NCBI RefSeq assembly: GCF_032362555.1 | Contig: NC_083522.1 | Span: forward strand, 4,256,001-4,320,000 | DNA length: 64,000 nucleotides | DNA from: Amyelois transitella | Lineage: Eukaryota; Arthropoda; Insecta; Lepidoptera; Pyralidae | Direction: 5' to 3' | In this document: positions 1 through 11,724 of the stretch, one piece after another | How the letters are laid out: each line of letters starts with the position of its first letter | How positions within the stretch are numbered: the stretch's first letter is position 1 | Translations under genes and position numbers: made by a program | Notes under the pieces: generated by a model | Told to the model about the DNA's origin: nothing | What the model saw: only the letters and a program-made list of their open reading frames with translations | The model's database searches: none

Positions 1-3000
1 CACCGAAACCCGGTTGTTGAACCCCAAGTCAAGTTCAAGTAGCAAAGGGAGGCAGCCATGTTTATTTTTAGGGCACTAAATATACCAACTCCTTCGTTTC
101 CTGTGTTTGATTGGCTATGTCGTTGCGAAATCTAGGAATTGTATAGATTTAGTGCAGTTGAACGCCCTAGGGATGACTGTGCAAACGGGACAATGAAATG
201 ATCCGTTTTTATTAGCAACTTTTCTAAAATTCACTTGCCTAAATTGGACAAAATAAATTTAGATTTTTAATAACTATTGAGAATTCCTTATTTTCCGGAT
301 TCAATAGTCTTAAGCAACAAAAAGTCGTTATATTATTTTAAATCAAATATTTTATTAATGTTTGCAGAACAAAAATTCAAATCAAATTTAAGTTAATTAA
401 GTATAACACTTACGTTATTACGTTAATTGTATCACATTAAGCACAAATATTTTATTAAATTAACCTAAGTTTATGAATATAAAACTAAAACATAAAATTA
501 CTTTGCTTAATATTATAACAATGAGCGTGTCAAATAATAACGCCATTTGATTGTTAGAAAGTTATTAAATTAATGGAACATGCATAACAAAATACAACCG
601 GACACGATTTAAATAACCCTAACACACATTCAAAGAAACCAATTAAAAAAATAAACTACAGCGTATACGGCTGTACGACTTATCAAATATGCACGGACGT
701 TATGCGACGGTAATAGTAACTAGAATCCAATGAATTTGGGTAGATTTATTTGCCGTTGAGTGTACAGGGTGCGCTACCCTCCCGTGCTATATTGCATTGT
801 TGCCGAGGCACATTGTGCAATAGCCACCTGGCTCATTAACGGAGCTTCTCTAGTCTCCATTCTAAAAAGACCTACCGCTTGAAGCGATCTTCAATTTGTT
901 GCGACAAAAATGTTCTACTTGATTCAGTCGGATTACCAATATTAGACAGAGACAGTCTCACATATCAATTCTTTATTCCTAAAGTGGTAGACAGACATAG
1001 ATAGTAACAAGACAAGGGGTTTAGCCGAATACCTCCTAAATGGAATTGCAAGGATGTCTAGCCCTACGACTTAAAAATAATCTCTAATTTGTAGTACCTA
1101 TAAGACTGAATAGTTTGATGCAAATACTATCAAGAACGTCAGTTCATATTTGTCACTATGGAAACATACGTCAACAACTTATTGAAAACAATTACTATGC
1201 ACATAGTTTTACACTCTTCCATAATGCGATTGCCTTATGCCAATATGACTTCACGGTATTTTTAATTTTGTATACTGACTTGTTTTTACTTGCAGATCCA
1301 CCCGTTTCAAACTATACGTCGAAGATCAGGTTCCTCAGTCCTTTCAGTCAATTCCTCAGTCAATGCTCGCGTCTCTTCGAAAGTAAACTAGATGCCGAAT
1401 TTCAGTTTCTTACGGCAAGGAGTTTCGACTATTTGCCTTTATATTATATGCCAGTCAGTCAGAAACTCTTAATAATCAAGTCTTATAAATCCAATGCTAC
1501 TGTGATTACAATCAGAACCAATCATTATAATAAATAAAACCAATTCATAGAAATTGGCTTTCACTTTCAAGTACCGATATAAAAACCCACGTGAACAGCT
1601 CGAACTAACAGCACGAAACATCAACTTGTCGCTCGTCGATCGACGAGAGATCTTGATAAGGTGGCTAGGAACACGTTTCACTTGCTTTACCTCACGTCAC
1701 TGGCCCATTTCTTACGACCCATTGACTCACACCCATTCATCGCTGCCCTTTCAAACTAAGGGCTTTATGCGACTCATTGCAAATGAGGACGTATATGGAG
1801 ATTTATCGCGAATGCCATTGATAGCGAAGGCGCTAGGCTGCTCAGAATTTTCTTTAATTGTTACGCTTAAGTAATGAGTTACGGCGAAAATGTGGGACAT
1901 TTCGAGGAAACTGTAGACTTTCATGGCGAATTGAGTCATAGTAGCTTAGCTATAGCTAGTAAAAATAACATAGTAGACAAAAGTGGATTTAATCAATTTA
2001 TGCTTGCTAATAATGCCGATAACATTATTAGAAATTAAGAAGAAACAAAACCATAACATTTTTCTTAAATTAAATTTTAAACATGATTCAACTCTGAAAA
2101 AGGTTCGTCAACTCTTGAGTCTGCAGCAATAGTAATTATAAACTGCAATATAAGCATAGATTTCGCAATTATGAAAGGACATCACATTTTCACAAAAATA
2201 AAAGATAATCAAGAGACTATTCATAGATACCAATTTAAATGAAAACGTGATGTTATAGGAATCGCAACAGAAGTAAAACCAATTGAGTTTCCCCTCCGAG
2301 CTTATGATTAGCTTCCTTTTAATCTCGCTTTAAAAACTCCATGACAATGGACTAGGCACACTCGCGGGGCCTATTTTGTAAAAAAAAAAAAGTCTCCCAT
2401 TTCTTTTGCCCGACGATTTGAAAAAATATTTTTATTACTGAACCAATGTTTGCCTTGCCATCGTCAGCAAGGGGTTGGGCAAAATCACCATTCATCCGCC
2501 ATCTTTCTTTCATTCCGATCCTTCATCGTTTCGACGAATTTGAATGCCTATAGAACAGCTGTCGAGATCGATCCTCTTTTGATTGCGTTCTATAAATGAT
2601 CAGAAATTTTTCATTACTTTTCTCTGTCGGATATACGAAATATGTTAAGGTATATTAAAACTTTCTATTTTGTTACAAAACAGTGCTTCGTGATTGCAAG
2701 TTTTATTTGTAAATTCTAAAAAGAAATAATATCGAACATGAAAACCATAAGCTCAATTCAAATACAAGTCTGCAATAATCTTCAAAACATCCTTGGAAGT
2801 TATGAGAGTTGTTGCTAACTCTGCAAAGGAAATGCAACGCAAAACAAATGCTGCACACATGTGCTTACGTTATTTGTGGAATATATGCGGCCATATTTTC
2901 AGCTAAGAATAAAATCAGCATTGCAGAGGCACTTACATAAACCACAAAACAGGGAGAAAATTTGATTGTTGGAACAGGCGACCCCGAAACAGGCCCCTAA

Positions 3001-4844
3001 AAGAAATTAATCGGCGTGTCCGAAAAAATAAAACAAACGGAACGGTAAATCCCACACTGGGCGAAGACAATATATATCGTATCGTCATAAAGCTGTCCCT
3101 CTCCCGCCAGGCGGCGCCAGAGCCGCGGCCCCCGCACCCCGGGCTCCAAGAGACGGTACGCACGTGCGTGCTACTTGTGTCATCCGTTCCAACCTCACCC
3201 CTAAATGAAAAAACACCTTACAGCCCAATCTTAAGATTCAATTCTAATTGCGTAACAACCGCCGATCCCGCACAGACCATTATTTACCATATCACGTTAC
3301 CATTAAACACATTTTTGTTTTACTTTCCAACCGCATTCCTCTCCGCGAGATTCCACTTTAACAGCGATTGTGTTGTCGATGTTTGAACTTTTGTCCTTTT
3401 TTGATTAGCGGTTATCGTTTTATTTATGATTTTTATTAACTAGAAGTACGAGCGGTGCGATAAAATTTTCTTATTGGTTTGAGGCGATACCGTCTTCTTT
3501 AAAGACTTTATAATCTGCTACTTTTACAAATCCAGGATCAATTAAAAATTATGCAAGACAACCATCTAACTTAAATAAACTTTTAATAAATAGCAGGCGT
3601 GCAATCATAAACACTACTTCACATCTGTACAATACACCCCGACCACATAACTGCTCCCTCGGGTATTGGCTCCTGATGAATGATCCAATAAATACCCATA
3701 AGTTTATTTGCGACACGTACAAAACATTCCCGGATATAAAAGCATTATCCTGTAAAGTAATTTATTTCTTCTTCAGGTACAAACGGTTATTTTATGGTGC
3801 CACTTAAACGTTCTATAATCCTAGCTTTTAAAGTATAAAAAGAGGGTGACGGAACCCATAATGCAACATCATAAACGGTAAAGAATTGAAGTTTAAAAAA
3901 GGCACCTGTACAAACCGGAGTAGGTAGTTCATAAATCTTCTTTTAGAGCTCTCTTTTTAAGAATGTATCTCTAAATTCTATTGGGCTTATTTTATTATGA
4001 TTTAGTACTCCTTAGAGATATACTTTGTTTTCTTTTGTGTTGACTTGAGCTTTAAATATTATGGTTTTAATTTACACCAGTAATACATCAGGTTGATTAA
4101 TGATTTTAATCAACTTATAGTAAAGGTCATCGAGATGTTTATGGGCCGATTTATTTTATAAAAAAGCAACCTTAAAAACCACGTACTATCTTTTATAATG
4201 GCAAAAAAAAATAACTTTTTTGTGATCTTCATGTTTTAACCACATCCAAACCACTCCAAATTGTTTGTCAATAGAACAAAAGGACCGTAAATATTGTACT
4301 CAAATGCCGAAGACAATATTGATATTTGTGTACAAAAAGTATTGACAGCTGTCCACAAACACATCTGTTCACGAGTCTAAATTTTTTGCCCAATCATCTT
4401 CTCTTTCGTTCCCAGTTGGCCGGACTTTCATACCAATTTGATATTCTGAAGACCGTTTCGCATTAATTTATCCCATCTTTCATCTCTCTACTGAGTCATC
4501 GCCCTATGAGTCAGAAATTCTGCCCATCCCGTCGCCGTCTTACTACCCACTCAGAACCGGTCTAGGTATAGCCAGTACAGGTTATTTTGCCGCTATCACT
4601 AAATATAAACAGCTTTTCTTTACTGCACCATAAATTATATCTGACACATTTGCAATAGCTTAACTGATTTTACTGCACTTTCTGAGCAGTAATTTGTAGT
4701 AGGATATACTGTCTTTAGAATACTAGACATCGACTTAAGGCCGCCTTTCCGTAAGTTAGATGGCAGCCAAGAAGTAGGCAAAGTTAAGATGAATTCCGCA
4801 TTTTTAGAAAGCAAAAGTAGTCAAATACCCAGTCATATCTTTAT

Positions 4845-6019
4845 ATATAAAACTCTTCCGTTACTGAGTGACTGACTGACAGACAACGCACAGTCGAAAC
4901 TACTGGTCGTAGACAGCTGAAATTTGGAATGTAGGTTCCTTGGGATATGTAGGGGAGCACTAAGAAAGGATTTTTGGAAATTCAACCCCCAAGGGGGGGA
5001 AAAGGGGTAAAAACGTTTCTATGAAAATTCTTATTCCTTGAGTTTATAAACTTGAAACTTGGCATGAACACGTACATAGGCAAGTAAATATGTTTGACAT
5101 TATAAGTTTTTTCAAACTACCCTCCAATCGTGATTTAGGGGGTGCGATTGGGTGACTGATTTATTAACGCACAGCCGAAACCGCTCGGTATAGGAGTCTG
5201 AGATTTTGAACAGAGGTTCCTTTAGTAACATAAGTGAGCACTAAGAAGGGATTTTTGAAATGTCAACCCCCAAGGGGGGGAAACGGGATAAACTGAGCCG
5301 GGGCTGCGCGAAAGTTCTAACGAGATACCGTGGCCCCGGAACGCAAAGGGCAACTGAAGGAACGAGGTGGGTTTTAGTCAGTAAAAGTCTGACACTCCCT
5401 TCCGTTCCACTCAGAGCGGGAGAGGTCATTTGATGATTTCCCATCCTTAAAAAAAAAGACTTTGTATGACAACTTTCAGTCGTCTCTTTAACATACATAA
5501 TAACATACATAATTATGTACATACATGCATAACATTAATAACATCACGCCTTTAAATCCTTATTTTGTGTTAACACTACCCATACAAACAGCTAAAAGGA
5601 AACAAGTGAAGAGACGAAATTTGTCCGCATCCATTTTCACCTAAATTCTTAACGTTAATGAGATTTACTTTTTATTATCAGGTCAACCTAATAGCCTCAC
5701 ATGTACGTATAACTTCGTAAGAATTTTCTTTCAACTCCTAACCGTTGAGGAGTTGTACCTTCCATCATCAGCTCATTCACATGGGATGATGACTATCAGA
5801 CGCAAATACTTAAACAGATCTATGAAATTGTCAAAAACGTAATTGCCTGTAAATTTGAGGTTTGCCCTTGATTTCCCTGGAATACCATCATCAGATCCTG
5901 ACTAGGTAACAACGGGACCAACTTGAAAGTATACTCTACCGAACAAAAAAAGAATCACGTAAATATATATGTATATAACCGAATTACACGTGGGCGAAGC
6001 CGCGGGCGGAAAGCTAGTA
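4845..6019 (+). mobile_element. Composite Helitron-like repeat with internal duplication
   Basis: The block starts with a TATATATAAAACTC-type end followed by gactgactgac and closes with gaagccgcgggcgg then aaagCTAGT, the sort of CTRR|T end seen in many lepidopteran Helitron-like elements. Two copies of a ~113-bp module lie about 282 bp apart (4,886-4,998 and 5,168-5,280), both ending in caacccccaaggggggg. A second common repeat (about 5,292-5,450, GC-richer) is embedded after the second module. No helicase or transposase coding was seen, so this is non-autonomous; the class assignment rests on the ends only. Confidence 0.5.
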
Positions 6020-8660
6020 TACAGATAAATTAAAAAAAAGTGATTATTGATACATATTTTGGTGTTTTCCAAAACCCTTATTTAGATCATAAAATCCGCT
6101 TATCAAATATCTATGAGTCTTCTTGCTTATTTGTCACATTGTTAATTAATCCACTGACACAATTTCTACATTAATATCAGCGGACGCCGATACAGTCACA
6201 TTACATACTCTCAAATTAGGTTAGCTAGTATGCATCCACTTATCTTGAAGGGAACATTCATAACAGGAGCATTATATTGTTAGTCAGGATTCTCATAGCG
6301 AAATGTGCTAGGCAAATTAATTTCATAGTTAGGGTTCAACCAGAATCTCTAAAATCTTCATAATGTAAGTAGATACTACATTATGTTATTGTTCATAATT
6401 TTTGTCAGGGGATACGGTAATTTGAAATTATTATTCTCTTCCGACATTATAATTGAGGCAGTGCCTTGGGTTCTTTATACCATTTTTTAGATCATTACTT
6501 TACTTAATATGGGAACTAAAATGAGTGTTACTTCTAATAAAGGAAACATTTATTGCCATCGCTCTTAAGTTAAATGAACTGGGGTAAGTATTTGTGTTCA
6601 ATGAACTGTAATTCATTGTGAGTCAACGTATGATCAACTAGTCCAGAAAACTATTTCATAAAATATTTTATCTTGAGTAAGTATTTAGTTTTTATTAAAG
6701 TTGTTATTTTACATAACACAATGTATTCGGAATTAGTTATCTGAAATAAACAATAATGTTTCTTACATTTCAACACCTACAAGTCTACCATATCGAAAGT
6801 TAACACTTCACGTCTTAATTTTACACATCTGAGGCATTTTTATTACTGGAAAAGCAAAGAATGTTTGATGACTTCTAAAAACATGAAATACTTTCAAATG
6901 CTGCTCATTGATTTCATAAATCTATCAGTGGTTAGTTTAAAAATACTGATTAATACTTCTCAATATATCTCCCAACAATAAATCAAATATATTAATCTGA
7001 GCTAGTAGCTAGACCCCTTCAAGTAAGAGCATGTAAATCAATCTTCATGTCGATTACCGGACCAAGTTTCCACAATGCGGTCAATTTAGCTATACATATC
7101 AGTTTAGAGTTGTGGATATCGTTAATGTTGAGATATTGACACTGCTGCTTCAGTGCACGTATGTCTAACAACTAACAACGTAACATAATGCAATTATGTA
7201 TATGAGTATATTCTGAATCCGAATATCAAAGTATAATAGCGGTTCTTCACAAATTTAAATACATTTCTGTGATATTTCAAAATGGCAAGGCATAATTTAA
7301 TACAAAACAGGCCATATCAATTATTTCTTCTATTTAAAAATACAAACTAGACTTATTATTCAACACAGTAACTCATCCTTTAAACAATATTACCGAAATT
7401 TTTGCACGTAAACAAACGCCACTTAGTTCAAGTCAATAAGTATTCAAAAGTTGTCAGATAATATTCAAAGTAGAACATTAAACGAATTTTAATAATATTT
7501 TTATCGGTCGAGTCTCAAGTTAATACTTTTATGGTGCATTTGCGTTATTAATGAATGCATTAGCATTTGGAAGCTATAACTACAACAATGGCCGGATACA
7601 TTGGCAGGATATGCGTTGGACGCATTCGCGTCTCGTCTTCTGGCGTCATCAAATGGAAGCTGTTCATTAATCAATTTACGAGCAGTTTCACCACATATGA
7701 TTTCAGCAGTCCTTTCATTTACAGTTAGTGTCCTTTATATCAATGAATTATGTCTTTGAAACAGTCTCGACATTTCGATTCATTTCATTTGTGATCATGA
7801 ATCATGTAATTAATTGTTAGAAGTGTTTGAGCTAATTTTAGAAATTCCTTTTAGCTTTGTATAGGTTTGATAGCTATTAATAAGTTATTTACAGTTACCA
7901 CAATATCAGGTTTGTTTCCTATAATTTTATACCTACATTACAATGTGTGTGTTGTTAGTTAACAAAAGATCGCTCAGGTTATCGCCTTTATCACAATACC
8001 GCACGATTGTTACAAAGTTACTTTCAAAAACGAAATTGGGACAATCATTGTCTGTGACTTTTCATCGCAGTCGTTATCACCTAATCTGCCACTCTCAGTT
8101 TAAAAACTCGATGTCTTCTAAAAGCATTCACTAAATATTTTATTTTTATTTTATTTTATTTTTAATAGGAAGACCAAGAGCTACAAACATAATATAGTAT
8201 AGTATATTTTCAGTTTGAAAGGATCTCACTCTTTTCAACAAAAACTTTTTCTTTAACTGTTAAAGATCAATAGTCAAATAACATTCCCGTAACTGGAGCT
8301 AGTTTTCATTAATGATATCAAAACCCTGATCATAAAGCATTTCACACACTCCATTGCCTTCTTATTCAAAGCATCTCTCGATGACAAAGTTTCATCCAGT
8401 ACGTTAAACATCGCTAATCCAAGCGCGGCATTGCAAAACGCAGGACAAACTACTTTGCTTTGTATTGTACTAATGACAGCCACGTGGCTATCCCCCGCAA
8501 TGCAGACTGCACAATAAAACAATGGCCCAGTGCTGGCTTTATTCCTACAGGAACTGTCGCGTGACTCCAAATAGTTTACTGGCACCGCAAGGCGTTCTAA
8601 AGCCATTTATGTTTATTCCAATTGGAATATGGTGCACCAATTTTAGCCACAACTTATACT

Positions 8661-8699
8661 TACCGTGAAAATAGTATCATATATACTATTTTCACGGTA
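8661..8699. repeat. Perfect 17-bp inverted repeat (hairpin)
   Basis: Arms 8,661-8,677 (taccgtgaaaatagtat) and 8,683-8,699 are exact reverse complements around a 5-base spacer (catat). It lies in the semaphorin-like intron, outside any recognised element. Confidence 0.85.
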
Positions 8700-9288
8700 T
8701 TTTGTTTTTGAGTACATGGATTCTTATTTGCCACAAAATAATTGATACCATATCAGCTTTTACTTTTTCTAAAAGTCTTCATATTGTAAAAATATTTACA
8801 GGTTCACCGATTTCGAACTCGTTTTAATGTTTAGATAACGGTTATTTTGAAATTTAAAGCTTCCCGTTTTAGATACTAAACGTCCATAACTTTCTACTAT
8901 GTTATTGTAAACATCGCCGATGTCACCGCTTACAATGTTGATGATATAAACACGACGGTCCGCTCTTAACCTAACCTATCTTGTTGCTATGATCCCTAAA
9001 AGGAACAGATGTAACCTCTACCACAACAATTTTTTTATCGTTATACCTACCCACATTTCGCTTTTCTTAAAATTTTTACTAGACTATTGACATCAACATG
9101 AGAACTTTTGAATGAGACTGTTTGTTCGCGCGTTGTCGTCAAACAAAACAACATAAACATGGGGCGTGCTGTCAACCACGGTTGTAAACTCGCCCTTACG
9201 GGTCTATGCCCTACACTGGCTCCGTTTTGGCAGCCTATTAGGCCGATTGTTGTGAGTTATGGTTGGTGTCAGAATCGTGTGGACTTAC

Positions 9289-9385
9289 CTAATTGCGCGA
9301 AGACCTTGGGCCTGACGTTCTCCTGCCAGGCAGCATCGGCGGCGGCGAGGAGTGCCGCCAGGAGAGCACAGCGTAACACGAGCAT
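9289..9385 (-). CDS. First coding exon of a semaphorin-1a-like gene
   Basis: Semaphorin-1a is a transmembrane axon-guidance ligand and receptor that acts through plexins. On the minus strand an ATG at 9,385 opens 32 complete codons and ends at a strong splice donor (gtaagt, 9,288-9,283) in phase 1. The peptide starts MLVLRCALLAALLAAADAAW, a typical signal peptide, and continues QENVRPKVFAQL before the intron. The AW..(D/N)V.PK...Q.G pattern right after the signal peptide is what I recall of insect Sema-1a mature N-termini. No further semaphorin exon was found down to position 1, so the first intron is more than 9.2 kb, usual for this gene in insects. The position -3 base is G, an acceptable start context. 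Only 32 residues support the family call; another secreted or membrane protein is possible. Confidence 0.62.
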
Positions 9386-9660
9386 GGCACTAGTCACAAG
9401 TCGACATCACTTGGAGATCACTCGCGACTCGCGGCAGAGCGTGACTCGGACGGGCGGGGCGCGCGGCGGCCGGCGTCGGACTGAGGACTAGGGGGCTCGG
9501 GGGGCGCGCCTGCGCTGCCGGCGCCCCGCGGTCTCGCATGCGTGGGGCTGCGGAGTGCGGATCTGGCACGTGACGCAGCCCTCCGCCCGCAGCGCCGACC
9601 CTGCGACGTCATAATCGCGTTAAAAAAGCGCCTGCATGTCCTAATGAACGCCGACACTAA
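9386..9660 (-). promoter_or_regulatory. GC/CpG-rich 5' UTR and promoter region of the semaphorin-like gene
   Basis: About 370 bases (9,290-9,660) are far richer in G+C and CpG than the AT-rich surroundings and span the signal-peptide exon and its upstream side. Visible motifs include an E-box CACGTG at 9,567-9,572 and a CRE-like GACGTCA at 9,605-9,611. Open frames exist here on both strands but are low-complexity Arg/Ala/Pro products of GC bias and were not called. Transcription would run right to left. The transcription start site cannot be fixed from sequence alone. Confidence 0.5.
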
Positions 9661-10850
9661 ACCTGCAATTAAACCCGCAGGGTGCCTTCGGCTTTGTTTA
9701 TAAGCGATTTCGGGTGTATTAAAAAATCGTTAGGCCGTGTCGAGGGCGTGACAGTTCAGCGAATCGTAAGGTCGCAATTACAACTTTAATGGGTTGTAGA
9801 GCTCATTGCAAAGAATTCCCCTTCCGGTAAAATTTCAGCATTCGTGACTTAGTTTTCGTTTCGTAATGATCAACTCAAGAAAACGTTAAACGATTTTGTT
9901 TTGGTCATTAATCTTTTACTGCACATTGTAGTCAGATGCATAATTTCAATTATTCAGGATACGTATGGAAGACCTAAACATGTACTACCTACTGTATGTA
10001 GAAACTTTTCCATTGACCTTCTGATACACACAGCAATTACCTTCAAGAACTAAGTAAACAAGTGTCATATGTCAAATTGTCAACGAAGAAACAAAATGTA
10101 CTTAATTAATTAAGTTGCCTCACTTGGAACAACGCTTCCATTCCGAAATAATATAGCTTAGCGTAACCTAAAGCAATATATTACAATTACACACATCGTA
10201 AAATTAATCGATGTGTAGTAACTACCCAACTGGATAGAGTTACAACAAAAGTAAAGCAAACACAAAAATATTAAAATTTATTTTTACAAAGTTCTAACAC
10301 CATACAGCAAGGCTTACGTTTGCGACCCTGTCGAAATTGAACTTTTGTGCAACAATGGGGTCCCGGCGTATTCATTATTATTAATTGGACAAAGTTGCTC
10401 CCTTGTAATTTTATTCGCGGCATTTAGAACTTTGTCGTAGTGACTTCCGTGTCAGTGTACCAGAGATGCATTCTGGCCGGCCGTGTGAAAATCAATAAAA
10501 TAAACATTAATAGTGCATGACTCCTTGGGCGGAAAGCCAGTATGCATTCATAGGACTCTGTCGTTAATGGGGGCACAAACAAACTTTTATACTCGCTTTC
10601 TAAAGTGAAGTGCATCTCAAGTCATTTAATTGAATTACATACAGGATGATATATAAGTGTTAAGTGGTATGAACTTCTTATACTGCCGCTTCTTAATGAA
10701 GTTTTGCGACTATCATGGCCATCTTAACTGTTGACGCCGCTGAACGAAAGACCTCGAAGGTTTTTTTTCTTCTTTCTGCTGAAACTTATTAGCTGAAGAA
10801 TATGGTATATTTCCCCTCTCATGAATCGGAATAATTAGTTTCATGTTATT
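9661..10850. other. Upstream flank of the semaphorin-like gene, no gene seen
   Basis: AT-rich sequence immediately upstream of the CpG-rich block. It probably carries distal promoter sequence, but I recognise no coding exon, RNA gene or clear transposon. Confidence 0.4.
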
Positions 10851-10857
10851 CTGAACT

Positions 10858-11095
10858 AGCTTTTATCCGCAGCTTCTTCGTTTACATGTATTTAGCGCCA
10901 CCGACATAAGAATACGGGTTTTTGTGCAAGCCCATTGAAACCATAGTTATTACCGAAATAAAAAATACCCCTTTGTCCTTCTTCAGACTCTAATATAAAT
11001 TAACGCAAAATTTCAAGAAGATTGGTTTAGTAGATAAAACGTGAAGAAAAAACGAACAAACAAATCAACTTACTTTGGTGTTATTATATTACAGT
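10858..11095 (+). repeat. Dispersed repeat, 'ctagctttta..cgcagcttcttcg' family
   Basis: The copy starts ctagcttttatccgcagc and runs to a motif like gtgaagaaaaaacgaacaaa followed by acttac, a layout repeated at several sites here: 40,992-41,215 and 57,887-58,125 in the same orientation, and 26,184-26,395, 50,690-50,955, 58,285-58,500 and 63,390-63,545 inverted. Class is uncertain; its CTAG end is shared with the Helitron-like block at 4,845-6,019. Confidence 0.5.
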
Positions 11096-11341
11096 TACAA
11101 TGGGATTAACTTACCTTATAATATTAATCATATGAAATTTAAAAAAAATGTTTTCATTAGATAGATAATTTCACTGTTGAAATGTTTATGTTTATAGTTC
11201 TCTTATAGTTCCATCATCTCCGCCTACCCGTCCGTAAGTCAAAATGATTAAGACAATCGCGAACATGCAAATTTACAGGTAGAATAAAAAACTTTGAGAA
11301 AATTTAAGCGCCTTATTAAATATTAATATAGATAAACATAC

Positions 11342-11720
11342 ATACATACATAAAATCACGCCTCTTTCCCGGAGGGGTAGGCAGAGACTACCTCTTTCCA
11401 CTTGCCACGATCTCTGCATACTTCCTTCGCTTCATCCACATTCATAACTCTCTTCATACAAGCTCGGCGGTTTCGGGTACTTTTGATCTGACCCTTTACC
11501 AGGACTTCCTTAATTTGATCAAGATACGTTCGTCTAGGTCTTCCCACTCCGACCTTTCCCTCCACACTCTCCTTGTATATCTGCTTAGTCAACCTGCTTT
11601 CATTCGTCCTCTCCACATGACCGAACCATCTTAACATACCCTTTTCTATTCCTGTAACTACATCTTCTTTCACATCACAACATTTCCTTATCACGCTGTT
11701 CCTTATCCTGTCACTCAATA
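11342..11720 (-). mobile_element. 3' end of a non-LTR retrotransposon (RTE/R-type LINE), 5'-truncated
   Basis: A 120-codon open frame (11,356-11,718) reads as the C-terminal tail of a LINE reverse transcriptase polyprotein. It contains RWFGHVER, RLTKQIY, GRPRRTYLDQ and ends GKWKEVVSAYPSGKEA before the stop. These motifs follow the reverse transcriptase in many insect RTE-like LINEs. The element ends in a (TATG)n microsatellite on its 3' side (11,335-11,351). The upstream polymerase and endonuclease are missing, so this is a dead 5'-truncated copy. Short 3' tails of the same family recur throughout the window. Confidence 0.8.
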
Positions 11721-11724
11721 GATA

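Larger units (their letters stand above)
1..9288 (-). other. Long first intron of the semaphorin-like gene (continues off the window)
   Basis: AT-rich, with no exon of the semaphorin gene recognised. It contains a Helitron-like or composite repeat (4,845-6,019), a 17-bp perfect hairpin (8,661-8,699), a GC-rich exon-like patch (3,111-3,155) and a few open frames (1,115-1,537 and 1,554-1,874 on plus; 8,274-8,606 on minus) that resemble nothing I recognise. Stretches 1-3,090, 3,170-4,840 and 6,020-8,640 otherwise show nothing I can name. Confidence 0.5.

Noticed and set aside
1115-1874. Two adjacent plus-strand frames near the left end (140 and 106 codons), with tataaaaacc near 1,578
   Set aside because: Considered a retroelement LTR or an intronic gene, but no recognisable domain, terminal repeats or splice structure.
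5241-5522. 93-codon minus frame (contains LLLTKTHLVPSVALCVPG)
   Set aside because: Falls across a dispersed non-coding repeat; a frame often open in copies of that repeat.
9108-9657. Open frames on both strands across the GC-rich block (9,108-9,491 plus; 9,418-9,657 minus)
   Set aside because: Low-complexity Arg/Ala/Pro/Ser translations from high GC; the convincing coding segment is the 97-bp minus exon in a different frame.
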